Source: Thermospira aquatica (GTDB taxonomy: Bacteria > Spirochaetota > Brevinematia > Brevinematales > Thermospiraceae). From it: 64,000 nt of DNA. Location: NCBI RefSeq assembly GCF_023525255.1, contig NZ_CP073355.1, positions 682,001-746,000 on the forward strand. Reading direction: 5' to 3'. The position numbers and the translations under genes are program-made. The notes beneath the pieces are model-generated. The model worked only from the letters and a program-made list of their open reading frames with translations. It made no database searches and was not told where the DNA came from. Positions 1 through 9,503 of the stretch are shown one piece after another; position 1 is the stretch's first letter; each line of letters opens with the position of its first letter.

Positions 1-102
1 CCCTAAAACTTTTTCCCAACTTCACAAAGGCTATCTTTTTTGATATGGAAATAAACAATAAGAATTATGAAGATTGTTGGGTAATGAGAGGTGGTTTATT
101 GT

Positions 103-131
103 TTGATTTTTTAATCTTTTTTCTTTATACT
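103..131 (+). promoter_or_regulatory. Putative sigma70-type promoter
   Basis: TTGATT at 103-108 and TATACT at 126-131 are separated by 17 bp. They lie just upstream of the first coding remnant and so could drive the polysaccharide cluster. The surrounding sequence is AT-rich, so chance matches are possible. The rest of 1-165 shows nothing else I can identify. Confidence 0.4.
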
Positions 132-165
132 ATGATAGATTTATAAGGAAAATTGGAGGTTTTTT

Positions 166-330
166 GTGGCTTATGCCCCTATAGTTCTTTTTGTGTATAA
201 GCGACTCTGGCATACGCAGCAGGTGGTGGAGGCGCTTCTTCGAAATCCTGAGGCTAAAGAGAGTGATTTACTGATTTACAGTAAAGGGCCAAAAGTTGCA
301 GCAAAAAAATACCAAAAAAAGAGAATCTAG
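166..330 (+). pseudogene. Truncated duplicate of a glycosyltransferase (5' fragment)
   Basis: A GTG start at 166 behind GGAGGT (155-160) opens a 54-codon frame ending in TAG at 328-330. Its first 43 or so residues nearly match the N-terminus of the intact glycosyltransferase at 2754-3680: both share APIVLFVYKRLWHTQQVVEA and the following RNPEAKE. The fragment then degenerates into a lysine-rich tail. It lacks the acidic catalytic motif and cannot be an active transferase. The likely origin is segmental duplication or recombination inside the cluster. It keeps a good ribosome binding site and may still be translated as a short peptide. Confidence 0.75.
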
Positions 331-353
331 TCTTATTTGGAAAAGTTTTGTAT

Positions 354-1586
354 ATGAAAATCTTACATATAGTAGCAGGGAACTTAAACGGTGGGGCAGC
401 TCGTGGTGCTTATTGGCTTCATTGTGGTTTAAGAAAAATAGGTGTGGAGAGTAAGATTTTAACAAATGGTATTAACACCTTTGAAGATAATTCAGTAACC
501 ACCATCCTAAAGTCCAAAATAGATAAAGCTTTTAACTTAATGCGCGGGGAGTTTGATAATCTGATTGTGCTTTTGTATCCGAAACGAAAGAAAGTCATTT
601 TTAGTACGGGGCTCTTCGGGATTGATTTTACTAAGACAAGAGAATATAGAGAAGCTGATATTATCCATTTGCATTGGATAAATGCTGGTTTTGTGAATAT
701 AAAGCATCTTTCAAAAATCAATAAACCAATAGTATGGACCATGAGAGATATGTGGCCGTTTACAGGAGGGTGCCACTACTCTATGGAATGTGAAAACTAC
801 AAGAGAGGTTGTGGTTTTTGTGTGCAATTACAAAGTAATAAAAAGTATGATTTATCAAGATTGGTACTCTATCGTAAGAAAAAGTATCTTCCTAAAGATA
901 TGAAGGTGGTTGGTATCAGCAGTTGGCTCAGTGAAAAAGCAAAAGAGAGTGATGTATTTCGTAACTTTGAGATACACACCATACCTAATGCTATTGATAC
1001 AAAAGAATTTTTCCCCATAGAAAAAAAGGTTGCAAGAGAGATTTTAGGAATCAAAACAAGAAAAAAAATTATACTCGTTGGTGCGACGAATGTGAATGAT
1101 TTTTATAAGGGATTTGGAAGATATTTTGATGCCCTCAAGATGTTAGAAAAAAACAAATATTTTTTGTGTTTTTTTGGTATTTTAGAGGAAAAGTTAATCA
1201 CCGACTTAGGATTTGAGTACAAGAGTTTCGGGTATCTTCATGATAACATCTCTTTAAGGCTTGTTTATAGTAGCGCTGATGTTTTCGTGGCACCAAGTAT
1301 GATGGAGGCTTTTGGAAAAACATTGACGGAAGCGATGTCCTGCGGAACGCCTGTGGTTTGTTTTGATGCTACGGGTCCAAAAGATATTGTAACCCACCAG
1401 CTAGATGGGTATAGAGCAATTCCTTTTGATCCTTCTGACCTGGCAAAAGGCATAGCATGGGTGATACACCACCCTGAGTATGAGAAACTCTGCCAGAACG
1501 CACGAGAAAAGGTGGTACGGGAGTTTGACAGTGAGGTAGTAGCACAGAAATATGTAGAATTGTATAAAAGGATTTTACATGGGTAG
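354..1586 (+). CDS. Glycosyltransferase family 4 (WcaC-like)
   Basis: Predicted cytoplasmic glycosyltransferase of about 410 residues with a GT-B fold, adding a sugar to a lipid-linked surface-polysaccharide intermediate. The N-terminus MKILHIVAGNLNGGAARG is the donor/acceptor loop typical of the WcaC-like subgroup, as are DIIHLHWINAGF and the Cys-rich TGGCHYSMECENYKRGC segment. The C-terminal nucleotide-sugar half has APSMMEAFGKTLTEAMSCGTPVV, the EX7E-type region. I chose ATG 354 over TTG 348 because the family starts at MKIL. It is noticeably more AT-rich than its neighbours, suggesting a different origin. The exact sugar is unknown. Confidence 0.85.
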   Translation: MKILHIVAGNLNGGAARGAYWLHCGLRKIGVESKILTNGINTFEDNSVTTILKSKIDKAFNLMRGEFDNLIVLLYPKRKKVIFSTGLFGIDFTKTREYREADIIHLHWINAGFVNIKHLSKINKPIVWTMRDMWPFTGGCHYSMECENYKRGCGFCVQLQSNKKYDLSRLVLYRKKKYLPKDMKVVGISSWLSEKAKESDVFRNFEIHTIPNAIDTKEFFPIEKKVAREILGIKTRKKIILVGATNVNDFYKGFGRYFDALKMLEKNKYFLCFFGILEEKLITDLGFEYKSFGYLHDNISLRLVYSSADVFVAPSMMEAFGKTLTEAMSCGTPVVCFDATGPKDIVTHQLDGYRAIPFDPSDLAKGIAWVIHHPEYEKLCQNAREKVVREFDSEVVAQKYVELYKRILHG

Positions 1587-1624
1587 TATGTTGCTGATGT
1601 TCTTGTTCCTGGTAGGTGGCAGAA

Positions 1625-2731
1625 ATGACAGTACTTTTTGATCATCAGGTATTTTCGCTTCAGAGGTTTGGTGGAATATCGAGGTATTTTTATGAGCTCA
1701 TGAGGCATTTTTCTCACATGTCTGATATGGATTTTGAGCTACCTCTTGCCGTGACCTCGAATGTGTATATGCGTTCTCTTTTTCCAGAAAAATACAGGGA
1801 ATATCCGGCAAGGGGGAAAAAATTTGTCGGGATATTTCAGTTTGCTATCAATAGCTTGTATACTCTTCGAGAGAGAAAAAAACATACGTATGATGTATTT
1901 CATCCCACCTACTATTTTCCTTATTTTCATGATTGGGGGAAGCCTCTTGTTGTAACCATTCACGACATGATCCCGGAGAGATTTCCAGGGGATTTTAGGG
2001 GGTTGGTAGTCACCAGAGAGTGGAAGAGGATCTTTGCTCACAGGGCTGACAAAATTATAGCCGTTTCAGAAAATACCAAGAAAGATATTGTGGAACTCTA
2101 CGGGATAAAAGAAGAAAAAATAGTTGTCATCCATCATGGGATTTCTTTTTCTCCGGAAATAATGGAAAGAGCTCATTTTACCAAGCCAGTTTTTCAAAGA
2201 TACGTTCTATTCGTGGGAGTGAGAAGGGGATACAAAAACTTTGAACGGATGGTCAAGGCTTTAGCTCCCCTGATAAAAAAAGATCTCATTGATGGGTTGG
2301 TGTGTGTTGGTGGTGGCAGTTTTGAAAAAGATGAAGAGCAACTTTTTAGTGAATTGGGGCTTGAAAAAGCCGTGGTAAGGTATGATGTTTCAGATGAGGA
2401 ATTGGCTTTTTTATACAAAAATGCTGCGGTTTTTGTTTTTCCTTCCCTCTATGAAGGGTTTGGGTTTCCTCTTCTAGAGGCTTTTGCCAGTGAATGTCCT
2501 GTGTGCTGCAGTTTATGTAGCTCTTTTCCAGAGGTAGCAGGAGAGGCAGCATATTACTTTGACCCGTATAGTGAGGAGTCCATGAGAGAGAGTGTGGAAA
2601 AGGTTCTTGGTTCACCTGCCCTTCGGCAACAACTTATCAATAAGGGCAAAGAACGACTCAAACTCTTTTCGTGGGAAAAAACAGCACAATACACCAAAAA
2701 AGTTTATGAAGAGATTCTCGGGAAGGTTTAA
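1625..2731 (+). CDS. Glycosyltransferase family 4 (mannosyltransferase-like)
   Basis: GT-B glycosyltransferase of about 368 residues. The N-terminal motif FGGISRYFYELM is typical of family-4 enzymes such as WbdB-like mannosyltransferases. The C-terminal half has FPSLYEGFGFPLLEAFASEC, the conserved EX7E donor-binding motif. A possible GTG start lies at 1616; ATG 1625 is preferred because AGGTGG sits five bases upstream. It follows the previous gene by about 40 bp and precedes the next by 22 bp, so it is in the same operon. The mannose assignment is only by family resemblance and by the GDP-mannose/fucose genes downstream. Confidence 0.85.
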   Translation: MTVLFDHQVFSLQRFGGISRYFYELMRHFSHMSDMDFELPLAVTSNVYMRSLFPEKYREYPARGKKFVGIFQFAINSLYTLRERKKHTYDVFHPTYYFPYFHDWGKPLVVTIHDMIPERFPGDFRGLVVTREWKRIFAHRADKIIAVSENTKKDIVELYGIKEEKIVVIHHGISFSPEIMERAHFTKPVFQRYVLFVGVRRGYKNFERMVKALAPLIKKDLIDGLVCVGGGSFEKDEEQLFSELGLEKAVVRYDVSDEELAFLYKNAAVFVFPSLYEGFGFPLLEAFASECPVCCSLCSSFPEVAGEAAYYFDPYSEESMRESVEKVLGSPALRQQLINKGKERLKLFSWEKTAQYTKKVYEEILGKV

Positions 2732-2753
2732 GGAAATAAAGAGGGAGGTCACA

Positions 2754-3680
2754 ATGGCATTAGCACCTATCGTTCTCTTTGTGTACAAGCGACTCTGGCA
2801 CACCCAACAGGTAGTGGAGGCACTTCTTCGAAATCCTGAAGCTAAGGAGACGGATTTATTTATTTACAGTGATGGGCCTAAGGCTGGAGCAGAGGAAGAG
2901 GTGCAAAAACTCCGGGAATACCTGCGAAGTATTCGTGGGTTTAAAAGCATCAACATTGTGGAGAGAGAAACAAATTGGGGACTTGCAAAAAATATCATTG
3001 ATGGGGTTACTAATGTAGTTAATAAATATAGTAAAGTTATCGTGATAGAGGATGATATAGTAGTATCGCCCGGGTTTCTTCGTTATATGAATGAAGCGCT
3101 CCAGCTCTATGAGAATAGTGAAAAGGTTGCTGGTATAGCTGGGTATATGTATCCCATCAAGAAGTGGCAGGATCTCCCTAAAACCTTTTTTTTAAGAAAG
3201 ATGGACTGTTGGGGATGGGGAACATGGAAAAGGGCGTGGGAGCTTTACCATCCTGATGCAGGCTCTCTGTATGCCGAGTTAATGAAAAGAAAAGATAAAA
3301 AAAGGTTTGATTGGGGGTCGTTTTTCCCCTATTATTCGCGGATGTTAGTTCATCAAAAAGAAGGTAAAATATCCACATGGGATATCCAGTGGTATGCAAC
3401 CGTTTTTTTGCATGATATGTTTTTCCTCTATCCGAGGCAATCTCTGGTGCAAAATATTGGGTTTGATGAAAGTGGCACGCATACTTTTGGTGTAGGAAAG
3501 GTTTTTCATCATAGAGAATTACCGCTTTCTCTTGAGGTGGTAAAACACGAGGTGATAGAGGAGCATCCCCTGGCAAGAAAAAGGGTGACGCAGTTTCTTC
3601 GCTGGATTTATCTGAGATTGCTATTGAATATGCCTCTCTCTCTCATCGTGAAGAGATTATGGTGGAGGTTTTTTAAATGA
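2754..3680 (+). CDS. GT-A type glycosyltransferase (GNT-I-like fold)
   Basis: Predicted glycosyltransferase of about 308 residues. It opens with APIVLFVYKRLWHTQQVVEA, the first Rossmann strand of a GT2/GT13-like GT-A fold, and carries an acidic metal/nucleotide motif, VIVIEDDIVVSPGFL, near residue 100. The EDD form resembles N-acetylglucosaminyltransferase I-like proteins. ATG 2754 is chosen because GAGGGAGGT (2741-2749) precedes it; the frame is open further upstream but overlaps the previous gene. A truncated copy of its 5' end lies at 166-330. Substrate unknown. Confidence 0.75.
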   Translation: MALAPIVLFVYKRLWHTQQVVEALLRNPEAKETDLFIYSDGPKAGAEEEVQKLREYLRSIRGFKSINIVERETNWGLAKNIIDGVTNVVNKYSKVIVIEDDIVVSPGFLRYMNEALQLYENSEKVAGIAGYMYPIKKWQDLPKTFFLRKMDCWGWGTWKRAWELYHPDAGSLYAELMKRKDKKRFDWGSFFPYYSRMLVHQKEGKISTWDIQWYATVFLHDMFFLYPRQSLVQNIGFDESGTHTFGVGKVFHHRELPLSLEVVKHEVIEEHPLARKRVTQFLRWIYLRLLLNMPLSLIVKRLWWRFFK

Positions 3681-4534
3681 TGGAGAAGTCTTTAGAAGGG
3701 AAAAACGTCTGGAAAGAGAGAAAGGTATATATTCTTCTCCCTGTCCATAATCGAAAAAAGATAACAGAAGAATTTATTAAAAATCTTCTTCATCAAACCT
3801 TTAAGAATTTTGTTTTGCTTCTTATTGATGATGGTTCAACGGATGGTACAAGTGAGATGGTGCTTTCGTATCTTCCAGACGCGGTTATCATTCGAGGAAA
3901 GGGAAATTGGTGGTGGGGTGGAGCCCTTCATCAGGGGTATAAGTGGATAAAACGAAATGTTCACAATGGTGATGATTTTGTATTGATGGTGAATGATGAT
4001 GTTTCTTTTAATAATGATTTTCTTGAGAGAGCTCTTTTATATTTGGATCATCATCCGGATACCTTGCTCCTTGCGCAGGGGAAAAGTATGCAAACAGGGG
4101 AGTTCATCGATACAGGGACCAAAGTGGATTGGAAAAATTTCTCTTTTAGAAATGCAGGAGAAGATGAGGAGATTGATTGTCTGGCCACGAGAGGATTGTT
4201 TTTTAGGGTAAAGGATTTTATAAAAATAGGAGGGTTTCACCCGATATTGCTTCCTCATTACCTTTCTGATTATGAGTTTACGATCAGGGCAAAGAGAAAA
4301 GGATTGTCACTTAAAACGACGTCAGATGTTTTTTTGTGGGTCAATGAAGCTACTACAGGTTATCATGAAGTTAAGGATATGAAAAAGGTTTTTTCTAAAA
4401 AATCTTCCATCAATCCTTTTTATTTGACCATGTTTATCATACTCTCCTGTCCGTGGAAGTATAAACTCTCTGCTTTCTGGAATGGAGTGGTCAAGAAGAG
4501 CTGGTATTATCTTTTTGGTAGGTCTATAAAATAG
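3677..4534 (+). CDS. Glycosyltransferase family 2
   Basis: GT-A glycosyltransferase of 285 residues. It has an N-terminal VYILLPVHNR strand, the LLIDDGSTDGT nucleotide-binding motif, and VNDDVSF as the DxD-type metal site around residue 110. The WWWGGALHQG segment is typical of rhamnosyltransferase-like GT2 enzymes. Its ATG overlaps the TGA of the upstream gene (ATGA), implying translational coupling. It probably extends the repeat-unit glycan on the inner face of the membrane. Sugar specificity cannot be read from sequence. Confidence 0.8.
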   Translation: MMEKSLEGKNVWKERKVYILLPVHNRKKITEEFIKNLLHQTFKNFVLLLIDDGSTDGTSEMVLSYLPDAVIIRGKGNWWWGGALHQGYKWIKRNVHNGDDFVLMVNDDVSFNNDFLERALLYLDHHPDTLLLAQGKSMQTGEFIDTGTKVDWKNFSFRNAGEDEEIDCLATRGLFFRVKDFIKIGGFHPILLPHYLSDYEFTIRAKRKGLSLKTTSDVFLWVNEATTGYHEVKDMKKVFSKKSSINPFYLTMFIILSCPWKYKLSAFWNGVVKKSWYYLFGRSIK

Positions 4535-4557
4535 ATTGAAATATAAGGAGAAAAGCT

Positions 4558-5907
4558 ATGAGTCTTTTTTCTAAACCTTTGAGAGGTGTTTTTTCTTTTT
4601 TAAAAAATTCTTTTCAGCCATTCTTGCATGAATCCCTTGTGCCATGGAAGGGCTTGAGCAGGGCTTCTCTGGTTTTTTTTCTCCTTGTAGGTTTTTATTT
4701 TGTGTCGGTGAGACTTTTTTTGATCATTCTTCCTCAAAGACCACTTCTCAACTCTCTTATTATCGAAAGCGAGGAAGCGCTTCCTTCTCTTCAGATCATC
4801 TATCAGGTGAGGGAAGGAGAAACTCTCGAACTCCCACCAGCTGTTCATAAAACAAAAAAAGGCTATAGGTATGAAGCCCTTTTTAACTGGTTTTCCGGGG
4901 AAAAGGGGGAGGGATTTTTTATTGGTGGATTTGCTGAAAATCAGCACGTGAGGCTCTTTTTCGGGAAAAAATACGGGCTGTTTCCACAAGCCTTCAAACT
5001 CATGCCAGTATCTTTTGAATCTTTCGGGGAAAAGATATTTGTGCCTGCAGAAGGGAGAGAAAAGTTTCTCAAGCAGATGGTGAATCTTTTTCGTGTTTTG
5101 CTTGATATAGTACTTGTTATTCTGTTTTTTCTTCTTGCCAGAAGGGATGGGGATAAAATTTTTGTGCTTATAGTGGGAGTTTTCCTCTTTTGTAGTGATG
5201 CCTTATTCAGGATATTTTTTGCTTCTCCGAGGATGTGGTGGGCGATGGGACTCATGTACGCTGCATCTCTTCTGGATGGGGGAATAGCCCTTGTGATTCT
5301 TGGATGGCTCTACCAGAAGATGAAACATGGTGGGTTTTCAGTTTTCCAGAGGATATTTGCCGGGATAGCTCTTTCTCTCTTTCTTCTGGGGAGTAATGCA
5401 TTTTCTTTTCGCTATGGGGTACGATATCTTGTTTTTGATGGAGATTGGGCATGGAGAGGTCTTGGGCTTTCGCAGCGAGCACGATGGGAATTGGCATACA
5501 GCTACTATGGGACACTTTATCCCTATATGGAATTTGTGCGTGCCGTGGTTGCTGAAAATGAAGGGTTTGGATTTATCGGTCTAACGGCAATGTACGGGAA
5601 CAAAAGTCTCTGGAGGCGATTTGTTTATCCAAGAACGGCTCATATTTTGCCAAAGGATATTTCGGATGAAGCAGCATTTCTCTCCTATTGTAAAAAAACT
5701 GGTATTCGCTATGTGGGGGTTTTGAAAAAAGGTATGGACTACTATGACCCCTCCAAGGTATGGCCACTTTTCTCTGTAAAAGCCAGGGGGGTATGGCTCT
5801 ACGATAGGGAGACAAAAAAAATTTCTTTTCAGGGAGGAAATTATTATCCAGAAAGGGTGATGAATACCAATGTCTGGGCTATTATTGAACTGGAGGAAAA
5901 GTTATGA
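4558..5907 (+). CDS. Membrane protein of unknown function in polysaccharide cluster
   Basis: Not recognised. The 449-residue protein has one hydrophobic segment near residues 38-57, then a polar, probably extracytoplasmic region of about 110 residues, then about four closely spaced membrane segments between residues 175 and 280, and a soluble C-terminal domain of about 165 residues. AAGGAGAAA precedes the ATG. It overlaps the next gene by ATGA, so the two membrane proteins are coupled and may act together in lipid-linked sugar handling. The layout is like GT-C-cluster accessory proteins, but no catalytic motif is evident. Confidence 0.6.
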   Translation: MSLFSKPLRGVFSFLKNSFQPFLHESLVPWKGLSRASLVFFLLVGFYFVSVRLFLIILPQRPLLNSLIIESEEALPSLQIIYQVREGETLELPPAVHKTKKGYRYEALFNWFSGEKGEGFFIGGFAENQHVRLFFGKKYGLFPQAFKLMPVSFESFGEKIFVPAEGREKFLKQMVNLFRVLLDIVLVILFFLLARRDGDKIFVLIVGVFLFCSDALFRIFFASPRMWWAMGLMYAASLLDGGIALVILGWLYQKMKHGGFSVFQRIFAGIALSLFLLGSNAFSFRYGVRYLVFDGDWAWRGLGLSQRARWELAYSYYGTLYPYMEFVRAVVAENEGFGFIGLTAMYGNKSLWRRFVYPRTAHILPKDISDEAAFLSYCKKTGIRYVGVLKKGMDYYDPSKVWPLFSVKARGVWLYDRETKKISFQGGNYYPERVMNTNVWAIIELEEKL

Positions 5908-7397
5908 AGATGTTTGTCATGATAGGGGGAATTTTGATTTTCTTTATTAATGGTTTTTTGTTACTTTCCTTGCTTAAGAAGAGCATGGGTATTCTGGAAA
6001 GGGTGTTTTTTGGGTTTTTACTTTACAGTTCTTTGTTTACGTTTTCTTTCTTCGCCTTAAACCTCTACGGAAAGATCCCCTACACCTTACTTTCTGGCTG
6101 GATACTGCATGGGACTTTTTTTCTTTTTTTAAGCGTGGTTTTTTTGTGGAAAATTCTGGTGAAAAAAGAAAACATTGTCTCCATCCTCCAGCCTAGTGGT
6201 GGAGAGTTTATGTTCACCTGGTGGGAAGTAGTTGCGGGAATTCTTGTTCTTTTCTTTCTTTTTATTCCGATTTTGAAAGGTTTTCTCTACCCTATTAATG
6301 CCTGGGATTCGGTTGTTTTGTATGATTTTTATGGATATGCTTTTGCTCAGGAAGGGAACATGAAAAGCACCCTCGTCTACGGATATTTTGCAATGTACCC
6401 GTTTTATGTTCATCTTATGCATACATGGGCCTATCTTTTGGGTTTTTCTACGCCACTGTTTATGCATGGTTTTATGTATATGGCTTTTGTGATCGGGCTT
6501 TTTGGCTATTTTGCTCAAAGGGATCCCCGATGGTTAAAGTGGGTTGTGGTTTCCTCTGTTTTAGCTGGCTCTCTGTATAGTCACGCGGCCATGGGTTACA
6601 ACAATCTTGCTCCAACCGTTTTTCTTACCCTGGCGTTTCTCATGGCGTATCGCTGGTGGGAGGAAAAAGATTATGGATTTTTGTGGCTTTCTGCCTTCTT
6701 CGGGGCGGCAAATTTGTGGTGCAGGCATGCTGAACCCTGGTATCTCTCTCTTGTTGTTGCCTATTTTGCAGGGATTTTCATTGTAAAGACGAAATCTCTC
6801 TGGCATAGGATGGTGGTATTTGTTCTGATTTGTGGGGCGCTTCTTTTTCCAAAAGTGATATGGGAGACATCTCTTTCTCGATGGAAAGCTCTTGTTGGAG
6901 AGGAAAAGGTGGTTTTGACTGGAGATGTTTCTTTGCAGCCGGGGGAAAAATCCTCTTTTTCTACTCGTGATGTCGTGTTCTCTCGTGTGGTTTCTGCTAT
7001 TGGTGGAATTTTTTCTTATCTTCAGTATGTAACCCCTTCGCGTATCAAACGCTATTTGCCGGTGGCTGTTTCTTTTGTGTGGGGAACGGTGGTGATGAGT
7101 AGATGGGTGTATATGCTTTTGTGGGTGATGATGTTTGGATTTATGGTTAATCATCAGAGACTTCGACAAAAGGTGGCGTTGTGGCTTGTGGGAGGACTGT
7201 TTTTGTGGAATCTTGGGGTTATCTTTGCGGGGACCTACGTGTTTATTCAGACTTTTAGGGATTGGAACATTGGAGATTCTGCGTACAGGATGAGTCTTTT
7301 TCTGGAAACGCTCTCTGTGCTTTTTGGTGCCCTGGTTCTGCAGGGTTTTTTGAAAGATGAGAAGATTCGTCCTTTATCTGAAGACAGTTTTTCCTGA
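5904..7397 (+). CDS. Polytopic membrane protein, GT-C glycosyltransferase-like
   Basis: 497 residues with about twelve predicted membrane helices. An acidic first periplasmic loop, YPINAWDSVVLYDFYGYAF near residue 130, resembles the catalytic loop of GT-C (GT39/RgtA-like) transferases, which use polyprenyl-phosphate sugars at the outer face of the membrane. A second conserved-looking loop, LWCRHAEPWYL, lies near residue 272. The start ATG overlaps the stop of the upstream gene. GT-C is inferred from topology and loop composition only; a Wzy-like role is an alternative. Confidence 0.5.
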   Translation: MKMFVMIGGILIFFINGFLLLSLLKKSMGILERVFFGFLLYSSLFTFSFFALNLYGKIPYTLLSGWILHGTFFLFLSVVFLWKILVKKENIVSILQPSGGEFMFTWWEVVAGILVLFFLFIPILKGFLYPINAWDSVVLYDFYGYAFAQEGNMKSTLVYGYFAMYPFYVHLMHTWAYLLGFSTPLFMHGFMYMAFVIGLFGYFAQRDPRWLKWVVVSSVLAGSLYSHAAMGYNNLAPTVFLTLAFLMAYRWWEEKDYGFLWLSAFFGAANLWCRHAEPWYLSLVVAYFAGIFIVKTKSLWHRMVVFVLICGALLFPKVIWETSLSRWKALVGEEKVVLTGDVSLQPGEKSSFSTRDVVFSRVVSAIGGIFSYLQYVTPSRIKRYLPVAVSFVWGTVVMSRWVYMLLWVMMFGFMVNHQRLRQKVALWLVGGLFLWNLGVIFAGTYVFIQTFRDWNIGDSAYRMSLFLETLSVLFGALVLQGFLKDEKIRPLSEDSFS

Positions 7398-7413
7398 AAA
7401 AAGTTGAATTTCT

Positions 7414-7441
7414 TTGAAAAAAACCTTAAACTACTTATAGT
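7414..7441 (+). promoter_or_regulatory. Putative promoter for gmd-fcl genes
   Basis: TTGAAA at 7414-7419 and TATAGT at 7436-7441 are separated by 16 bp in the 64-bp gap after the membrane-protein gene. This would allow independent transcription of the GDP-sugar genes. Confidence 0.45.
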
Positions 7442-7461
7442 TATAAGAAGGGGTTATAGAG

Positions 7462-8547
7462 ATGAAACGAGCACTTATTACCGGTATCACCGGACAGGAT
7501 GGGGCATATCTGGCAGAGTTTCTCCTCAGCAAGGGGTATGAAGTCCATGGTATCAAAAGGCGAAGCTCTCTGTTTAATACACACCGTATTGATCATCTTT
7601 ATCAGGATCCGCATGAAGAGAAGAGAAACTTTATCCTGCATTATGGGGATATGACGGATTCAACCAATTTGATTCGTATTATTCAGGATGTTCAACCTGA
7701 TGAGATCTACAATCTGGCAGCTCAGTCGCATGTTCAGGTTTCCTTTGAGACGCCGGAGTATACCGCCAATGCGGATGCTTTGGGGACTCTTCGGATCCTT
7801 GAGGCTATCCGTATCCTCAAGCTGGAGAAAAAAAACCGTTTCTATCAGGCATCAACCTCTGAGTTGTATGGAAAGGTTCAGGCTGTTCCTCAGAATGAGA
7901 AAACACCTTTTTATCCCCGGAGCCCCTATGCGGTGGCCAAGCTTTATGGCTACTGGATTACCGTGAACTATCGAGAGGCGTATGGGATCTATGGGTGTAA
8001 CGGGATCCTCTTTAATCATGAGAGCCCCTTGCGGGGGGAAACCTTTGTGACCCGTAAGATTACCCGGGCAGTGTGTCGTATCAAGCTGGGACTGCAGAAA
8101 AAACTTTACCTCGGGAATCTCAATGCAAAAAGAGACTGGGGACATGCCAGGGATTATGTGGAGGGGATGTGGCTTATCCTTCAGCAGGATCAGCCCGATG
8201 ATTATGTCCTGGCAACAGGGGAAACCCATGAGATTCGAGAGTTCGTCACCATGGCTTTTGCCGAGGTAGGTATCCCCATTCGCTGGAAGGGCGAGGGGGT
8301 GGATGAAAAGGGGTATCATGCCGAGACAGGCGAGGTGTTGGTTGAGGTAGACCCACGATATTTTCGGCCTACTGAGGTGGATCTCCTGCTTGGGGATGCC
8401 ACCAAAGCCAGAGAAAAACTTGGATGGAAGCCCAAACACACCCTTCAGGATCTTGTCAAAGAGATGATTGCTTCTGATATGGAGGAGGCAAAAAGAGACC
8501 ATCTCCTGAAAACCGAAGGGTACAAGACCTATCGTTTCCAGGAGTAA
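7462..8547 (+). CDS. gmd: GDP-mannose 4,6-dehydratase
   Basis: Converts GDP-D-mannose to GDP-4-keto-6-deoxy-D-mannose in the cytoplasm, the first step towards GDP-L-fucose and related deoxyhexoses. At 361 residues it has normal family length. The N-terminus [20 protein letters not shown] is the Rossmann NADP(H)-binding motif TGxxGxxG. The catalytic triad is visible as STSELYG followed by SPYAVAK (YxxxK) near residue 155. [16 protein letters not shown] and [14 protein letters not shown] are family hallmarks. It lies 2 bp from fcl, and the pair makes the activated fucose used by the glycosyltransferases around it. Confidence 0.96.
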   Translation: MKRALITGITGQDGAYLAEFLLSKGYEVHGIKRRSSLFNTHRIDHLYQDPHEEKRNFILHYGDMTDSTNLIRIIQDVQPDEIYNLAAQSHVQVSFETPEYTANADALGTLRILEAIRILKLEKKNRFYQASTSELYGKVQAVPQNEKTPFYPRSPYAVAKLYGYWITVNYREAYGIYGCNGILFNHESPLRGETFVTRKITRAVCRIKLGLQKKLYLGNLNAKRDWGHARDYVEGMWLILQQDQPDDYVLATGETHEIREFVTMAFAEVGIPIRWKGEGVDEKGYHAETGEVLVEVDPRYFRPTEVDLLLGDATKAREKLGWKPKHTLQDLVKEMIASDMEEAKRDHLLKTEGYKTYRFQE

Positions 8548-8549
8548 CT

Positions 8550-9503
8550 ATGGAAAAAAACGCGAAAATCTATGTTGCCGGACATCGTGGGCTGGTGGGA
8601 GGGGCTCTTCTCAGGGCTTTGCAACAGCAGGGATATACCAATATCATTACGCGAACGCATCAGGAGCTGGATCTCACGAGACAGTCGGAGGTGGAAGCTT
8701 TTTTCCAGAGTGAGAAGCCTGAGTACGTTTTTTTATCGGCGGCAAAGGTGGGAGGGATTCTCGCCAATGCGACCTATCCCGCTGACTTTATCTATCAGAA
8801 TCTCGCGATAGCGATGAATGTGATTCATGCCGCGTATCTCCATGGGGTAAAAAAGCTTCTCTTTTTAGGGAGTTCCTGTATCTATCCAAAACTCTGTCCT
8901 CAACCTATCAAGGAGGAATATCTTCTGACCTCTTCTCTTGAGCCTACGAATGAGGCGTATGCGATTGCAAAAATTGCTGGTCTGGAGATGGCTCGTTTTT
9001 ATCGTAAACAGTATGGTGTTGATTTTATCTCCGCTATGCCAACCAACCTCTATGGACCGGGGGATAATTTCCACCTTGCGCACTCCCATGTGATTCCCGC
9101 TCTTTTGCGGAAATTCTATGAAGCAGTGCGGGAACAGAAAGCTGAGGTGGTGGTATGGGGAACAGGGAAACCCCGTCGGGAGTTTCTCTATATTGACGAT
9201 CTGGCTGATGCCCTCATTTTTTTGATGAATCATTACAGTGATGAGAGTCATATCAATGTGGGCGTTGGCGAAGATGTGGAAATCCGTGAGCTTGTGGAGA
9301 TGATACGGGAGATAAGTGGTTTTTCTGGAAAAGTGGTGTATGATACGTCGAAACCGGACGGAACCCCGCGAAAACTCCTCGATGTGAGTCGGCTTACTTC
9401 CCTTGGATGGAAGCCCAAAACCTCTCTTCGCGAGGGGCTAGAAAAAACGTATGCGTGGCTTGTGGAGCATTATGATGCCATTGTTGCGCGGGAGGAACGA
9501 TGA
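8550..9503 (+). CDS. fcl: GDP-L-fucose synthase (epimerase/reductase)
   Basis: Bifunctional 3,5-epimerase/4-reductase turning the product of gmd into GDP-L-fucose with NADPH. It has 317 residues, the usual length. [14 protein letters not shown] is the nucleotide-binding loop. GSSCIYPK and [14 protein letters not shown] give the Ser/Tyr/Lys catalytic residues. [12 protein letters not shown] and [12 protein letters not shown] are family signatures. Its end overlaps the ATG of the following glycosyltransferase by 4 bp. Fucose, or another 6-deoxyhexose, is therefore probably a component of the surface glycan. Confidence 0.96.
   Translation: MEKNAKIYVAGHRGLVGGALLRALQQQGYTNIITRTHQELDLTRQSEVEAFFQSEKPEYVFLSAAKVGGILANATYPADFIYQNLAIAMNVIHAAYLHGVKKLLFLGSSCIYPKLCPQPIKEEYLLTSSLEPTNEAYAIAKIAGLEMARFYRKQYGVDFISAMPTNLYGPGDNFHLAHSHVIPALLRKFYEAVREQKAEVVVWGTGKPRREFLYIDDLADALIFLMNHYSDESHINVGVGEDVEIRELVEMIREISGFSGKVVYDTSKPDGTPRKLLDVSRLTSLGWKPKTSLREGLEKTYAWLVEHYDAIVAREER

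Noticed and set aside
6561-7169. Long antisense open frame (about 200 codons) opposite the GT-C-like gene
   Set aside because: It is antisense to a strongly supported membrane-protein gene and has His/Lys-rich composition typical of shadow frames.
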